Below, piece after piece: positions 1-11,463 of a stretch of DNA of 64,000 bases; positions within the stretch are counted from its first letter, which is position 1, and each line of letters begins with the position of its first letter. The notes below the pieces were generated by a model that had not been told where the DNA came from, did no database searches, and saw only the letters and a program-made list of their open reading frames with translations. The DNA is taken from assembly GCF_047675955.1 (NCBI RefSeq), contig NC_132913.1:75077236-75141235 (forward strand), given 5' to 3'. A program made the translations under genes and the position numbers. This stretch comes from Chlorocebus sabaeus (lineage: Eukaryota; Chordata; Mammalia; Primates; Cercopithecidae).

Positions 1-86
1 GCCAGGCTGGTCTGGAACTCGTGACCTCAGGTTATCTACCTGCCTCGGCCTCCCAAAGTGCTGTGATGACACCACACCTGTCCAGC
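1..86 (-). mobile_element. Alu, 5' part, antisense, cut by window edge
   Basis: The segment reads as the reverse complement of the Alu left arm, with 'cctcggcctcccaaagtg' and a degraded 5' end at about base 86. A short stretch around the usual 'gtgagccacc' motif is missing. The rest of the element lies outside the window. Confidence 0.9.
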
Positions 87-1409
87 TTAGTCCTCTTAGA
101 GGGTGGAGAATCATTGACACTCTAAGAGTAGTGAGCATATTTAGCTCTCAGAACCCAGATTTAATTTCTAAACCAACTGAAAGTAAGCAGATTTCTGATT
201 CAAGGCTGGTTCAGGGGAAGAACCACAACCCCTTGGAACATCTTGCTCTGTCAGAAACAAGGAAATACTCGAAGAATGACAGAGGCCTATTTAAGGAACA
301 GAAGAGTTAGCTTGAAGTGCCTCTACTGGTCAGTTTATAAGTACTTTGAGTATCAAAACATAGTAACAGATTATAGCACACTTAACAATTTAAATAATCC
401 TTAAATAAATAAATACAAAGAGGAAAAAGCTATCTATCCATTGCAACAAACCGAGAACTAATAAATAAATGTATGAGTAGTGATGGAATGAGAAAACCCT
501 TTCAGACTTTAATAAACTCCACAAAATACTCTTGGTAAGTTAAGCAATTTAATAGTTTGTGTTTAGCTGGTAGTAGCATATCACTCTGGGGTCTGGCCTG
601 GATAAAATTGTCTGCAGGTATGTACAATTTTTAGATTGCTAGATTTACCCTATGTAAACATGAGTAAAATTGATATAATTAGAGGGAAAACCTTTAGTCA
701 CTGTAACTTTTCTATCACATATAACTCTCAAACTCATACATAAACTATCATTAGTAAAAAATTGCTTGGAAAGCACCTTACACCAGTGCCCTCATACTAT
801 ATATATAAAAACTTTAGATAAGGGATACTATTCTCATTCTACTTGAAGTAGAAAATCTGATAAATGCTGGTGTTTCTTTACTGACAATGTTATCACAGAA
901 AGAGCAAGGAAAAGTTAACAGAACTGCTTCTGTGAACAATTCTCACAAAAAAGGGAATTCTGGTAGGTAAAGTGAAAGTGATGGAAACATTTGGAGATAC
1001 TAATCATATCATTAAACTGTCTGAAATAGCTGTGAAAGGTAATATTCCTCACTGTTTGGCTTGCACAATAAATGTTAGGAAGGAACACTGGAAGATTTTA
1101 AAGATAATTTTGAAACTTATCACAGAAAATCTGTGTTTCTGCAAAATGCATCTATGATGTTTTGCTTTTAAAATTTTCAAGTTTCCCCTTTACAAAATAG
1201 TCTGAAGCTCTTAGCCAGACACTTCAGGCACTTAATGGAAAGGTCTTGCCAAATATTTCACCAGAGTCCCACAATTACCCCAGTGTCTCCCTTAATCCCT
1301 AGAAATATACATAAATGCCACCATCAACACACTACATATATAACATACATGCATATATAGAAAATTCATAAATCTCTCTTCTAGGCATTTTGCATTTGTA
1401 GTCTCCTAA
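87..1409. other. AT-rich stretch, nothing recognised
   Basis: I see no repeat family I can name, no splice-bounded open reading frame and no RNA gene. The short frame at 972-1157 has no recognisable domain and looks like chance. Confidence 0.5.
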
Positions 1410-1890
1410 ACATGTCTTGCTCTGTAACATCTCTGTGCCTCTGGAAATTCCCTCTGTCTGGAATATCTTCCCACACCAAAGTTATCTATTTGCCAAATTC
1501 TATTTTTCCTTCAAGATTTCTAATATTTTTGTTTTTATACAGTCTTTTTTGTCTTCTTCTAAGATCCAGTTAGTCACTGCACATTCCTTGTTAAGAAGTT
1601 TCTGCACAGATTTTTCAGTGCATATTTAAGAGTTTCAAAAAACTATATACACGTTTCTATCTCTTTTATATTATGAGTTTCCTAATTTTAGGGACGTGAC
1701 TTTGTTCTACTTTGACTTCTTGATCACACTCACACTGTATGTGTCAGACTCAATTAATGTTTGTTTTTGTAAAAATCAAAATCTATATTATGATTATATA
1801 ATTACCAAAATATAGACTTTATTAAGACACAGAACAGTGCTTGGTACTTAGTAGTGAATTGGTAAGCATTATTTGAATAAATATGTATTG
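1410..1890 (+). mobile_element. L2 LINE 3' relic
   Basis: The segment has the usual L2 3'-end order: a 'cctctgtctggaatatctt' block, a 'ccttcaagatttc' block, and a terminal part near 1826-1885 resembling 'cagtgcctggcacatagtagg' followed by an 'aataaat...tgaat' tail. It is strongly diverged. The short frame at 1417-1629 is a by-product of it. Confidence 0.55.
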
Positions 1891-2332
1891 AATATTCACA
1901 AATCCTACCAAGGAGGGAGAAGATAAGTGGACATCAATATAATATAGACTATCAGACTTCTGCATGGAATGTCCTGGCAAGTTCAGCTTTCTAAAAAATT
2001 ACTATATTTTTTAGTTGACAAATGCAGAAATATATATATTAATAGTGTGGAATATTGTTTTAATATATGTGTCCATTGTGAAATGATTAAATAAAGCTAA
2101 TTAACTATCCATCACCTCACTTACTTACCATTTTTTTGTGATTAGAACATTTAAAATCTATTTTCAGCAATTTTCAAGTTTACTATAAGAGATCAAATTC
2201 AGAAGATGTCACTTAGGAACAGCTGACTAGAATAGAAATGATTGGTTATATAAAACTGTACAAATTTGGACAGGAATTATAGTAACAAAGTAACTAAAGT
2301 TTATTACAAATGCTAAGAACAGATTTCCACGT
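1891..2332. other. AT-rich stretch, nothing recognised
   Basis: No named repeat, gene or RNA signal is visible. The region is AT-rich, with short A and T runs. Confidence 0.5.
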
Positions 2333-2333
2333 A

Positions 2334-2348
2334 AAGAACTCAAGTTGT
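2334..2348. repeat. Target-site duplication of the AluY-type element, left copy
   Basis: The 15-mer aagaactcaagttgt is repeated as aagagctcaagttgt at 2660-2674. The two copies flank the Alu exactly, which fixes the insertion boundaries. Confidence 0.85.
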
Positions 2349-2659
2349 GGCCGGGCACGGTGGCTCATGCCTGTAATCCCAGCACTTTGGGAGCCCCAGG
2401 CGGGCGGATCACGAGGCTAGGAGATCAGGACCATCCTGGCTAACACAGTGAAACCTCGTCTCTACTAAAAATAAAAAAATAAAATAAAAAAAAGAAAGAA
2501 AGAAAGAAAAAGATTTTTTTTTACAGGGCGTAGTGGCGGGCGTCTGTAGTCCCAGCTACTTGGGAGGCTGAGGCAGGAGAATGGCGTGAACCCGGGAGGC
2601 GGAGCTTGCAGTGAGCCGAGATCGCGCCACTGCACTCAGTCTGGGCGACAGAGTGAGAC
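2349..2659 (+). mobile_element. AluY-type element lacking its A-tail
   Basis: It begins 'ggccgggcacggtggctca' and carries AluY-like blocks ('cgggcggatcacgagg', 'ggctaacac', 'ggagcttgcagtgagccg'). The central A-rich linker (about 2466-2525) is expanded and ends in a T-run. The right arm stops at 'gagtgagac' with no terminal A-tail and runs directly into the second copy of a 15-bp target-site duplication (2334-2348 and 2660-2674, one mismatch). Confidence 0.95.
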
Positions 2660-2674
2660 AAGAGCTCAAGTTGT

Positions 2675-3633
2675 TGTCATTTATTTCATTGTCAGGATTG
2701 AAACTGAGATGAAAACCTCAGCTTAATTTAGGATGTAATTAAAGTTCTTGATTTCATTGTGCAAGGAAGGACCTCAAAAATTACAGCCTATATATAAGAC
2801 ACACTTCCGTTAAAAATCATGAAGAGATTCAGGTGCTCCAATTCCAGAATAAAATATGAAACTATTTTATAAGAATAACTAATAAATATCTAAAGAAACT
2901 GAGGAGAAAAAAAAAAAAACAGTGTAAGATGGCTTATTCCAAGGTCAAATTAGACTTATATTTTAATACAGTTCAGGGACAACTTGATTACTTTATGAAA
3001 TCCTTATAATACTTCTTAGGTATATTTTTAGTGACCTCTATTTTTGTGGCTATCATTTTTTAAACTAAAATTTATCAAAGTAACTGCACAATTGTTTTAG
3101 AGAAATAGAGAATAAGAAAATGCTTCTCAGTAATAAAGTAAACTGAAGAAGTAATAATCCAAAACAGGATACAGTGGGAAATTCAAGGAGAAGTGATAGC
3201 TCTTATTACTCACAGGAGGAAAAAGGACAGTAGCAAATGGGCAGATAATATAAGGGAAAACTCACAGAGGCAAAACGTAATGACAACCTGGAGTTCTTAT
3301 CCAGCAGATGTTTATTTTAGGAACAAAGAAGAAAACCAAGAAAGAGACAAGCCATTGCTTAGATAGTGCAGAGAGAATACAAATGTAGGACCATTATTTT
3401 GCTTCTCCATTCTCATTCAAGAAAGAGATTTTATAACTAGATTTGTTAAAGTGTGCCATAACCAAGATAGGTAAAAAGCAAGTAATATTGCAAAAAGATT
3501 TTAGGAAGCTTACAAAAACTAATAAATTTTAGGTGTGTGAAAATAAGTTGAGATCTGCATCTGCTAGGAATAATGGATTTGTAAGTTTCTGACTTATCTT
3601 CCTACTGAGACCAACTTAGGAAAATGTAGAAAA
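2675..3633. other. AT-rich stretch, nothing recognised
   Basis: No repeat family or gene could be supported. A 13-A run lies near 2909-2921. Confidence 0.5.
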
Positions 3634-3966
3634 GGTTGGGCAGGGTGGCTCACACCTGTAACTGCAGCACTTTGGGAGACCAAGGCGGGTGGATCACCTG
3701 AGGTTAGGAGTTCAAGACCAGCCTAATGAACATGGTGAAACCCTATCTCTCCTGAAAATACAAAACTTGGCCAGGCATGGTGGCGCGTGCCTATAATCCC
3801 AGATACTCAGAAGGCTGAAGCAGGAGAACTGCTTGAACCCAGGTGGCAGAGGTTGCAATCAGTTGAGATCACGCCATTGCACTCCAACCTGGGCAAGATG
3901 AGCAAAACTCCACCTCAAAAAAAAAAAAAAAAAAGAAAGAAAGAAAAGAAAAGAAAGAAAGAAAAA
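3634..3966 (+). mobile_element. Alu element with (GAAA)n tail
   Basis: A complete dimeric Alu starts at 'ggttgggcagggtggctca' and ends in a long A-run that has become (GAAA)n. Target-site duplication aaaatgtaga occurs at 3621-3630 and 3963-3972. The overlapping 87- and 93-codon frames are Alu plus microsatellite translations. Confidence 0.95.
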
Positions 3967-3980
3967 TGTAGACAGAATGC

Positions 3981-4024
3981 AACACACACACATACACACA
4001 CACACATACACACAAACACATACA
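3981..4024 (+). repeat. (CA)n microsatellite
   Basis: An imperfect CA dinucleotide run with TA and AA interruptions lies directly downstream of the Alu tail. Confidence 0.95.
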
Positions 4025-4449
4025 CCCCTACCTGTTTGAAGAGGCATTAGAGAGGTAAGGGTCACAACCTTACATAGTACAGCAGAGCCGAGGGAGTTGA
4101 GCCCAACATTAGACATTGCTTTTTCCATTAAGGCATTCACAGATTCAATAGTGGCAGCAAAGAAGTTAAGAATCCAAAAGCATAATTATTGCTTTTTGAA
4201 CTTGCGTAAGTCTGGATGAAGGGAAAAGTGTATATTAGAGTCTACCAAGGAGAAGGAGCTCTGGGAAACATCCAAGGTTTACTTTGAAACCTTTGAAGGG
4301 TCACATCTGAGTATCAGATAAAATGGAAATCGACCAGCTCTCATAAAGACTAAAGTCGAGCTTCGTATCATCTCAATCTATAACTGTTTGGGAACAAAAG
4401 TAAATATTATAGAGAAGATGGCATCAAACAAGGTCCCAAGTTGTCTCTA
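4025..4449. other. Unassigned stretch
   Basis: No repeat, gene or RNA signal was recognised between the CA microsatellite and the following L1M relic. Confidence 0.4.
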
Positions 4450-5880
4450 CAATTTTTTTTATTCATAACATCCACTAGTACATGAAAATAACTAGACGTG
4501 CAAAATGATAAAACTTGGGTGAAAATCAAGAGAAAAGAGTTAACATGGAGAAAGGTCAAAAACAGATACAGATGTTGTAGTTATCAAACATGGAATTTAA
4601 ACTAACAAAAGTTAATATGTTTATGAAATTAAATGATAGGATGGATAAATAAATAAATAGAAATTTTAAATAAACAAATGGAAGTTTAGAACTAAAACTC
4701 AAAATCACTGAAATTAAGTGATGGATAATAGGAAAAAAGAATAAGACACACGAGACAGGTGTAAAGAATTAAATACATGTAACTTGACAGTCAGAATAGA
4801 GGAGATATAGAAAGGGACAGAGCACTTTTTAAATGTATAATGGCTGAGAATTTTCCAAAACTGACAATAGACATTCAGAAAGAATGTGAACACCAAGTCT
4901 AAATCCACCTAAAAATACACATAGGCATTAAAATATACCCAGACACCTCATAGTCAGGCTACTGAAAACCAAAGACAAAGAGACAATTTTAAAGGGAGTC
5001 TGAAGGATAAGAACATAAACCTTCAAAAGAAGAGTATTAATACTGACAGGTAATTTCTCAAAAGAAACAGTGGAAACCAAAATAGAATGATAGCTTTAAC
5101 TGCAGAAAGAGAATACCTTCCAATATGGACTTCTGCATACAGCAAAAATTATAAATTAAGGCCAAATAGAGACTCTTTTAGGCAAACAAAAAACTGTGAA
5201 AATCTATCATCCATGAACACACATTAAAGAGAGCACTGAAATGTAGTCATAGAGACAGTATTTCCAAGTGAAAACATGAGTATTCGGAAAAGGAAAAAGA
5301 TAATTGAATTTTAAAAGTACATAAATGGCTAAGTGAAAATAACATACTGTTTTATCTATCTAGCTTAAAACAGATAAAGAGTTAAGATATGTAAAAATTA
5401 CAGCACAAAATATGGAAAAGTATCAAATGTAATTGAGTTTCAATATCTTTGCATTTGTTCATGATGTGAACCAAGTACTAATGTGTCAGACTTTATGAAT
5501 CGACGCACATATGGCTGTAAAAAGTTGTGTAGAGAAGAAAAATAAAATACTACATAAAATAATACAAAAATAGCAATAAAGGGAGGAGTAAAGGAAGGAT
5601 AGTTAGGAAAAAAGTAAACAAATAGCAAGGTATTAGAGGTACAGTTATTAAATGGACTAAAAAACACTAATTAAAATATGAAATGTTCAGGAAAAGTTGG
5701 CATAAATATGTTGATTATAAGAAGATTACAGATAGGCTGAAATAAAAGTATAGAAAATATATGATATGCAAAGATTAATTTTAAAAAGCTGTCCAAAAGA
5801 GCAAACTTTAAAGTAAAACATATTATTAGAGACAAGGTGTAACATATGATGATATAAGGGCTAGTTCAATGGAAAGATGT
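4450..5880 (+). mobile_element. Old L1M relic, ORF1 to start of ORF2
   Basis: Diverged blocks follow the order of an L1M/HAL1-type ORF1 region: 'atggctgagaattttccaaa' (about 4842), 'cacctcatagtcaggctact' and 'ctgaaaaccaaagacaaaga' (about 4945-4980), and 'aggcaaacaaaaaactg' (about 5180). A block like the start of ORF2 follows ('aaatggactaaaaaacac' near 5650). All frames are broken. The family assignment is from memory of the consensus. Confidence 0.6.
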
Positions 5881-5979
5881 GTGAGCTCATGTTCCTTTAA
5901 TGGAAGAATAAATAGGGTTTGAGTTTTTATTTTTTTATTTTCTTATTTATTCATCATTTATTTATTTTTGCAGTATAAA

Positions 5980-6400
5980 AAATTATTCAAAATGTAAACC
6001 TTTGAGCCAACAATTTGATCACAATGTATTCACTCAAAACAAATTTTCCTATATGTCAGTAAAATAAAATTTACTTACAATCGGTACTTCTAAAAGCCCC
6101 CAAATAAATACCACTAATATGTGCATTTGCAGTGAAATAACTAAATTAATTGTTTGATATTCACATTATAGAATTCTATTACCAATTCTAATGAATTCAC
6201 CACAACAGCATGCAAAGATACAGATAAATTTCCAAACATATGGAATTTTAAATCTACATACACAATATTCATACTATATGATTCTATGTATATAAACTAC
6301 AAAAGAGCTAAAAAGTACAGATAATCTATACCACAGTAGCCCTTGGAAAAGGCAAAAGTGTTTGATGTGGAGAGACTGACAATGTTTTGTTTTTCAATCT
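5980..6400 (+). mobile_element. Possible L1M 3' fragment
   Basis: Blocks such as 'accacaacagcatgcaaaga' and 'tatgattctatgtatat' resemble the ORF2-end and 3' UTR of old L1M copies, but divergence is high. It could belong to the same copy as the preceding relic with the middle deleted. Confidence 0.3.
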
Positions 6401-6590
6401 AAAAATGCATACAGAGTTGTCTTCAGGTTATAAAATTTCATTAGCTTGTCTACTCAAGGCCTGTCTAAATATGCCAATATTTTTATACATATATATTTTC
6501 CATTTTTAAAAATTGGGGGGCTGTAGATTCATGATTTAATGCACTTTTTTTGCCCAGATAGAAAGTATTAAATAACTTTACATTGATTAA

Positions 6591-8325
6591 TATTTCATTT
6601 TATTTTATAGTTTCAACTTTTATTTTAGATTCATGGTGTATATGTGCAGGTTTGTTACCTGGGTATATTGCATGAGGCTGAGGTTTGGAGTATGATTGAT
6701 TCCATCATCCAGGTACTGTGCATAGTACTCAATAGTTTTTCAACCATTCCCCTTTTCCCTGCCTCCCTTCTCTAGTAGTCACCAGCTTCTATTGTTGATG
6801 TCTCTACATACAGGTGTCTCCATGTCACTTATAAGTGAGAATATGTGGTATCTAGTTTTCTGTTCCTGTGTTATTTTGTTTGGATAATAACCTCCATCCA
6901 GCTGCATCCATGTTGCTCCAAATGATATGATTTTGTTCTTTTTTATGGCTGCGCAGCCTTCCATGTTGTATATGTACCATGTTTTCTTCATCCAATCCAC
7001 CATTGATGGGCACCTAAGTTGGTTCCATGTGTTTGCTATTGTGTATAGTGCTGCAATGAACATACAAGTGCATTTGCATTTTTGGTAGAATGACTTATTT
7101 TATTTTGGGTATATACTCAGTAATAAGGTTGCTAAGTCAAATGGTAGTTCTGTTTTACGTTCTTTGAGAAATCTTCCAACTGCTTTCCATAGTGTCTGAA
7201 CTAATTTACATTCCCACCAGCAGTGCATAAAAATTTCCTTTTCTCCATAGCCTCACCAGCATCTGTTATTTCTCAACTTTTTAGTAATAGCCATCTGACA
7301 CATGTGAGATGGTATCTCATTGTGGTTTTTATTTCATTTCTCTGATGATTAGTGATGTGGAGCCCTTTTTCATGTTTTTTGGCTTCTTGTATGTCTTCTT
7401 TTAAGAAGTGTCTGTTCATGTATTTTGCTAATTTTTTAATGGGATATTTGTATTTTGCTTATTCAACATTTAAGCTCCTTATAGATTCTGGATGTTAGAC
7501 TTTTGTAGGAAGCCTAGTTTGTGAATATTTGATGCAGTTTAGATATGTGTCCCTACTCAAATCTCATGTTGAATTCTAGTCCCCAGCATTGGGGCTGGGG
7601 CCAGGTAGGAGGTGACTGGATCACGGGGTTGTGTTTCTCATGAATGGCTAAGCACCATCCACTTTGTGCTGCCCCCACAATACTGAGTGAATTCTTGCAA
7701 AATATGGTTGTTTAAATGTGTGTGGCACCTTTCACTCTGCCTCTCTTGCTCCTGCTTTCACCATGTGATATGCTTGTTCCCCTTTTGCCCTCTGTTATGA
7801 TTGCAAGCTTTCTGAAGCCATCTAAGAAGCTACGGAGATGTCAGCATTATGCTCACTGTAAAGCTTGAAGAATGATGAGCCTATTACATCTCTTTTCTTT
7901 GTAAATTACTGTCTCAGGTATTTCTTAATAGCAATGTTAGAATGGCCTAATACAGTCTTTCTCCCTTTCTGTAGGCTGTTTACTCTATTGATAGTTTCTT
8001 TTGCTGTACAGAATCTCCTTGGTTTTATTAGGTCTCACTTGTCAATTTTTATATTTGTTCTAAATGCTTTTGAGGACTTAGTCATAAATTCTTTCCCAAA
8101 GTCAATGTCCAGGATGGTGTTTCCTAGGTTTTCTTCTGGGATTCTTGTAATTTTAGGTCTTAGATTTAAATCTTTAATATATCTTGAGTGAATTTTTGTA
8201 TATAGTAAAAGTTAGGGCCCAGTTTCATTTTTCTGCATGTGACTAGCCATCTATCCCAACACCATTTATTGCAAAGGGTGTCCTTTCTCCATTGCTTTTT
8301 TTTCTCAACTTTGTCAAAGATCTGA
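6591..8325 (-). mobile_element. L1 3' half, antisense, split by a MaLR LTR
   Basis: The reverse complement of the L1 3' UTR starts at about 6600 (T-rich edge, then 'gtgcaggtttgttacctggg'). It passes through the ORF2 C-terminal region; the minus-strand frame at 6779-7063 encodes the usual ORF2p C-terminus with 'CPSMVDWMKKTWYIYNME'. It continues to about 8325 ('ctttgtcaaagatc'), where the copy is 5'-truncated. An LTR inserted at about 7530-7954 splits it. No frame is intact, so it is inactive. Confidence 0.92.
7530..7954 (+). mobile_element. MaLR (MST/THE1-type) solo LTR inside the L1
   Basis: It starts 'tgatgcagtttagatatgtg' and ends 'ggcctaataca'. In between are the recognisable blocks 'caaatctcatgttgaatt', 'ggtaggaggtgactggatca' and 'accatgtgatatgcttg'. 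The flanking L1 sequence resumes directly on each side. A 5-bp target-site duplication is not clear (atatt against gtctt). No internal viral genes are present. Confidence 0.85.
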
Positions 8326-8344
8326 TGTCTGCAGATGTGAAGAG

Positions 8345-8990
8345 TTTTTTAAAATAATAAAAGTAAATCCACTGCTACATACAATAGCATGGAATAATCT
8401 CATAAACATAATATGGAGTTATAGACCATAAAGTTCCATTCATATGCTCTCTGAAAACAGTTAATTATGATGTTAAAAAAATCAAGATATTGATTGACTT
8501 TAAGAGGAGAATGGTATGGATTAAGGGAGATTCTGAGAGCATCTGCAATGCTGGTACTGTCCCAGTTCTCATTCCGAGTGCTATTCCACAGGCATGTTCC
8601 CAGTGTGCTAATTAAGTTATACATTTATGAGTTATGTTTCTGTACATATATCATACTTAAAGAATAAGTATTAAATAGTAAATTGCTATGGTCTCACTTT
8701 TATGTGTATGTGAAGAAGTCAAACTCGGAGAAGCAGAGAGTAGAGTGGGGTTGTCAGTGCCTAGGGATTGAGGGAAACAGGGCAGTATTGGTTAAAGGGT
8801 ATAACTTTCAGTTGTAAGACAAATGAATCCGGAGGATCTAATGAACAGCATGGGTGGTGATATATGTGTTAATTAATTTGATTGTGGTAATCATTATACA
8901 ATGTATGTGTACAAATATATATGTAATCTTCATATGATATACCTTGAATATATTGAGTCTTTATGAGTCACTAAAATATTATAAAATTAA
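8345..8990 (+). mobile_element. L1M 3' end(s)
   Basis: The part at 8345-8680 has the 'ctacatacaatagcatgg', 'caagatattgattgac' and 'gagttatgtttctgtaca' blocks of an old L1M 3' UTR. The part at 8690-8990 has a second L1M-type 3' end ('tcaaactcggagaagcagag', 'gttaattaatttgattgtgg', 'caatgtatgtgtacaaat'). Two adjacent copies or one rearranged copy are both possible. Confidence 0.55.
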
Positions 8991-10019
8991 AAATACAAGA
9001 AAAATAAAAATTTAAAAGACTAATTTATTCAGGTAGCATAATGCCAGAAGTAATGTTAACACATCATACAAAATGCATGTAATAAGTGTCTATACATTTA
9101 TGAAAGGGAAAGATGGTAAAAAAAAATGGTTTGAATATTTTTAGCAACCAGAACTAAAAATGCAAGCATGGCCCAAATATCAGATTTACAGTTTTCATGA
9201 GTTGTAGAAAAACTGTGGCTCAAAGTATTTCAAATATTCCAGGTACAGAAACCACAGAGAAAATTTTTATTGAAAAATGTGCAATGTACTAAATGTTATC
9301 TTCAAAAACAATTTAAAAGTATAGAAATAAATTTCAAAAACTCATAGTTCGATTAATTTAAAAAACCTATATCGATGTAGGGAAAAGCAGTAAATAAAAT
9401 CTCATCATAAATTTTTTTAAAACTCTGATTCTTTGATTTATCTAGGGAGAGATTTAAACATGTCACTAAAAAAGATCCAATCAAAATGTCCTTTTAATCC
9501 AACTTTTATCAGTCATCACTGTCAAGGTCACACTTCCTAACAAATATTTGGAATGCAGCTATTCTGTGCTGCCAGTTTGTGCTAAGCCATATGCTACAAC
9601 AATCAATGAAACAGAAGGTGAGATTAACATCCACCATGAAATGTGAGGAGCCTAACAAGGACAGGTGCCTGACCAGAAGACCACAGATATTCACTCAGAG
9701 GTGGACCCAAATAATTTCTACCAAGGTTCTCCTAAAAAATTAAAAGCTTGTGGGCTGTTCCAGCGCGTCTGAGAATAGGTGATAATGTCCTCAAACATTG
9801 TGCATTATAGGAAGATTGGAAAAGTTTGATTTGAAAGTATTTAAATAAATGAAACACTCCTATTGCTATTTTTATCCTCTTCTACCACACTGGCAGTAGA
9901 CACTATTAAACATTCACTTTGTCACTCGCCCTAAGAGCTTATATACTCATTTAGTATCAATTTAGCATCTCAAACATCCAATAGTAATGACAATGATAAT
10001 AGTTACCAGATAATAAAAC
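8991..10019. other. AT-rich stretch, nothing recognised
   Basis: No repeat family or gene could be supported. The short minus-strand frame at 9509-9694 has no recognisable domain. Confidence 0.4.
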
Positions 10020-10030
10020 TAAAGAGTCAG

Positions 10031-10142
10031 TCTAGCCACAGTGTGTCACAGCTGCTGTGCAGCGCTGTGGGGAATTCCTCCAAACTGTCCAGTCTCCCGG
10101 CGCCTGCAGGGGAGAAATGGCAGACTGGAGCTCCAGTGATGG
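10031..10142 (+). mobile_element. GC-rich block, possibly L1 5' UTR-derived
   Basis: This block of about 110 bp ('ctgctgtgcagcgctgtggg', 'ctggagctccagtgatgg') is much richer in G and C than its surroundings. It joins an L1 ORF2 3' segment without a gap. It resembles older primate L1 5' UTR sequence, which would make the whole an internally deleted L1. That identity is inference. Confidence 0.35.
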
Positions 10143-10850
10143 CTGCAGGAAACAACAGATGCTAGAAAGGCTGTGGAGAAATAGGAACACTTTTACACGA
10201 TTGGCGGGAATGTAAATTAGGTCAATCATTGGGGAAGACAGTGTGGCAATTCCTCAAAGACCTAGAACCAGAAATACCATTTGACCCAGCAATCCCCATA
10301 CTGGGAATATACCCAAAGGAATATAAATCATTCTCTTACAAAGATACGTGAACACATATGTTCATTCCAGCACTATTCGCATTAGCAAAAACATGGAATC
10401 AATCCAAATGTCCATCAGTGATAGACTGGATCAAGAAAATGTGGTACATATACACCATGGAATGTTGTGCAGCCATAAAAAGGAATAAGATCATGTCCTT
10501 TGCATGGACATGGATGGAGCTGGAAGCCATTATCCCTAGAAAACTAACACAGGAACAGAAAACCAAACACTGCATGTTCTGTCTTACAAGTGGGAGCTGA
10601 CCAGTGAGAACACATAGACACAGGGAGGGGAACAACACACACTGGGGCCTGTCAGCAAGGCAGGGGAAGAGAGAGCATCAGGATAAATAGCTAATGCATG
10701 TGGGGCTTGATATGCAGGTGATGGTTTGATAGGTGCAGTAAACCACCATGGCACACACTTACCTATGTGACAAATGTGCACGTTCTGTACTTGCATCCCA
10801 GAACTTAGAATAAAATAAAATGAAATATTTAAATAATAAAAAGTAAAGAC
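10143..10850 (+). mobile_element. L1 3' end, sense
   Basis: The segment runs from the ORF2 C-terminal coding region ('caggaaacaacagatgctag') through the 3' UTR ('cactggggcctgtcagcaag', 'accaccatggcacacactta') to an A-rich tail at about 10800-10850. The frame at 10358-10600 is the ORF2p C-terminal remnant ('CPSVIDWIKKMWYIYTMECC'). It is a dead copy. Confidence 0.92.
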
Positions 10851-10864
10851 TAATGTGCCATGGA

Positions 10865-11060
10865 CAGTGTTAATATCTGTACATAATTATCTAACTTAAT
10901 TATCCCAACACACTAAGAATTACTTTAATAGTATTATCTCTGTCATATACACTAAGAACATTGAAATGTAGAAGAGTAGTAATTAAGAGATTATGTATAA
11001 GAACTAAGATCTGAACTCAGGTCCGTATGATTAAGATTGTGATCTTATCATTTAAACTGA
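10865..11060 (+). mobile_element. MIR-like SINE relic
   Basis: The order of weakly conserved blocks fits MIR: 'cttaattatcccaacacact', 'agtattatctctgtcat', and 'gatctgaactcaggtccgta' near 11010. It is highly diverged. Confidence 0.45.
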
Positions 11061-11075
11061 AGGTATTGGTGTCAC

Positions 11076-11189
11076 CTAAAGTTCAGTTGAGAAAACTGAA
11101 CTTTAAGAAAACGTTAAAGTTCAGTTGAGAAAACTGAACTTTAAGAAAACCTTAAAGTTCAGTTGAGAAAACTGAACTTTAAGAAGATG
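11076..11189 (+). repeat. Three tandem 38-bp units, each a perfect hairpin
   Basis: Units lie at 11076-11113, 11114-11151 and 11152-11189 and are almost identical. Each holds the arms 'ttaaagttcagtt' and 'aactgaactttaa', 13 bp and fully complementary, around the 5-nt loop 'gagaa'; the first unit has c for the first t of the left arm. The unit resembles the MIR core motif 'gatgaggaaactgag', and MIR-like sequence lies on both sides, so it probably grew from a MIR. Confidence 0.9.
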
Positions 11190-11290
11190 CCATAAATAGG
11201 CCAAAGTCACACACATTAAAAACTGTGTAAGGTAGAATTAAATTCAATCCCATCTGACTTGCAAAGCTTAACATCGGGAATATGGAAAGT
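11190..11290 (+). mobile_element. MIR-like 3' portion
   Basis: The blocks 'ggccaaagtcacacac', 'gaattaaattcaatcccatc' and 'tgacttgcaaagctta' match the second half of a MIR core unit. They may continue the sequence interrupted by the 38-bp tandem repeat. Confidence 0.4.
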
Positions 11291-11463
11291 CTTTAATATG
11301 TTAATATAAATTGTGGAGCTCCAGGAAGATGCTAGAATATGCAGCATATTATAAACATTTTGATGATGGAACTTTTTAAAACCTTATACCTATTAATACC
11401 TCTGGGAATAATATGTATACACATATCCATACACACATGGACACACATATGAAAATAGGTTAG

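Noticed and set aside
11076..11189. Regular direct repeats considered as a CRISPR array
   Set aside because: The units are contiguous with no spacers, and the genome is vertebrate.
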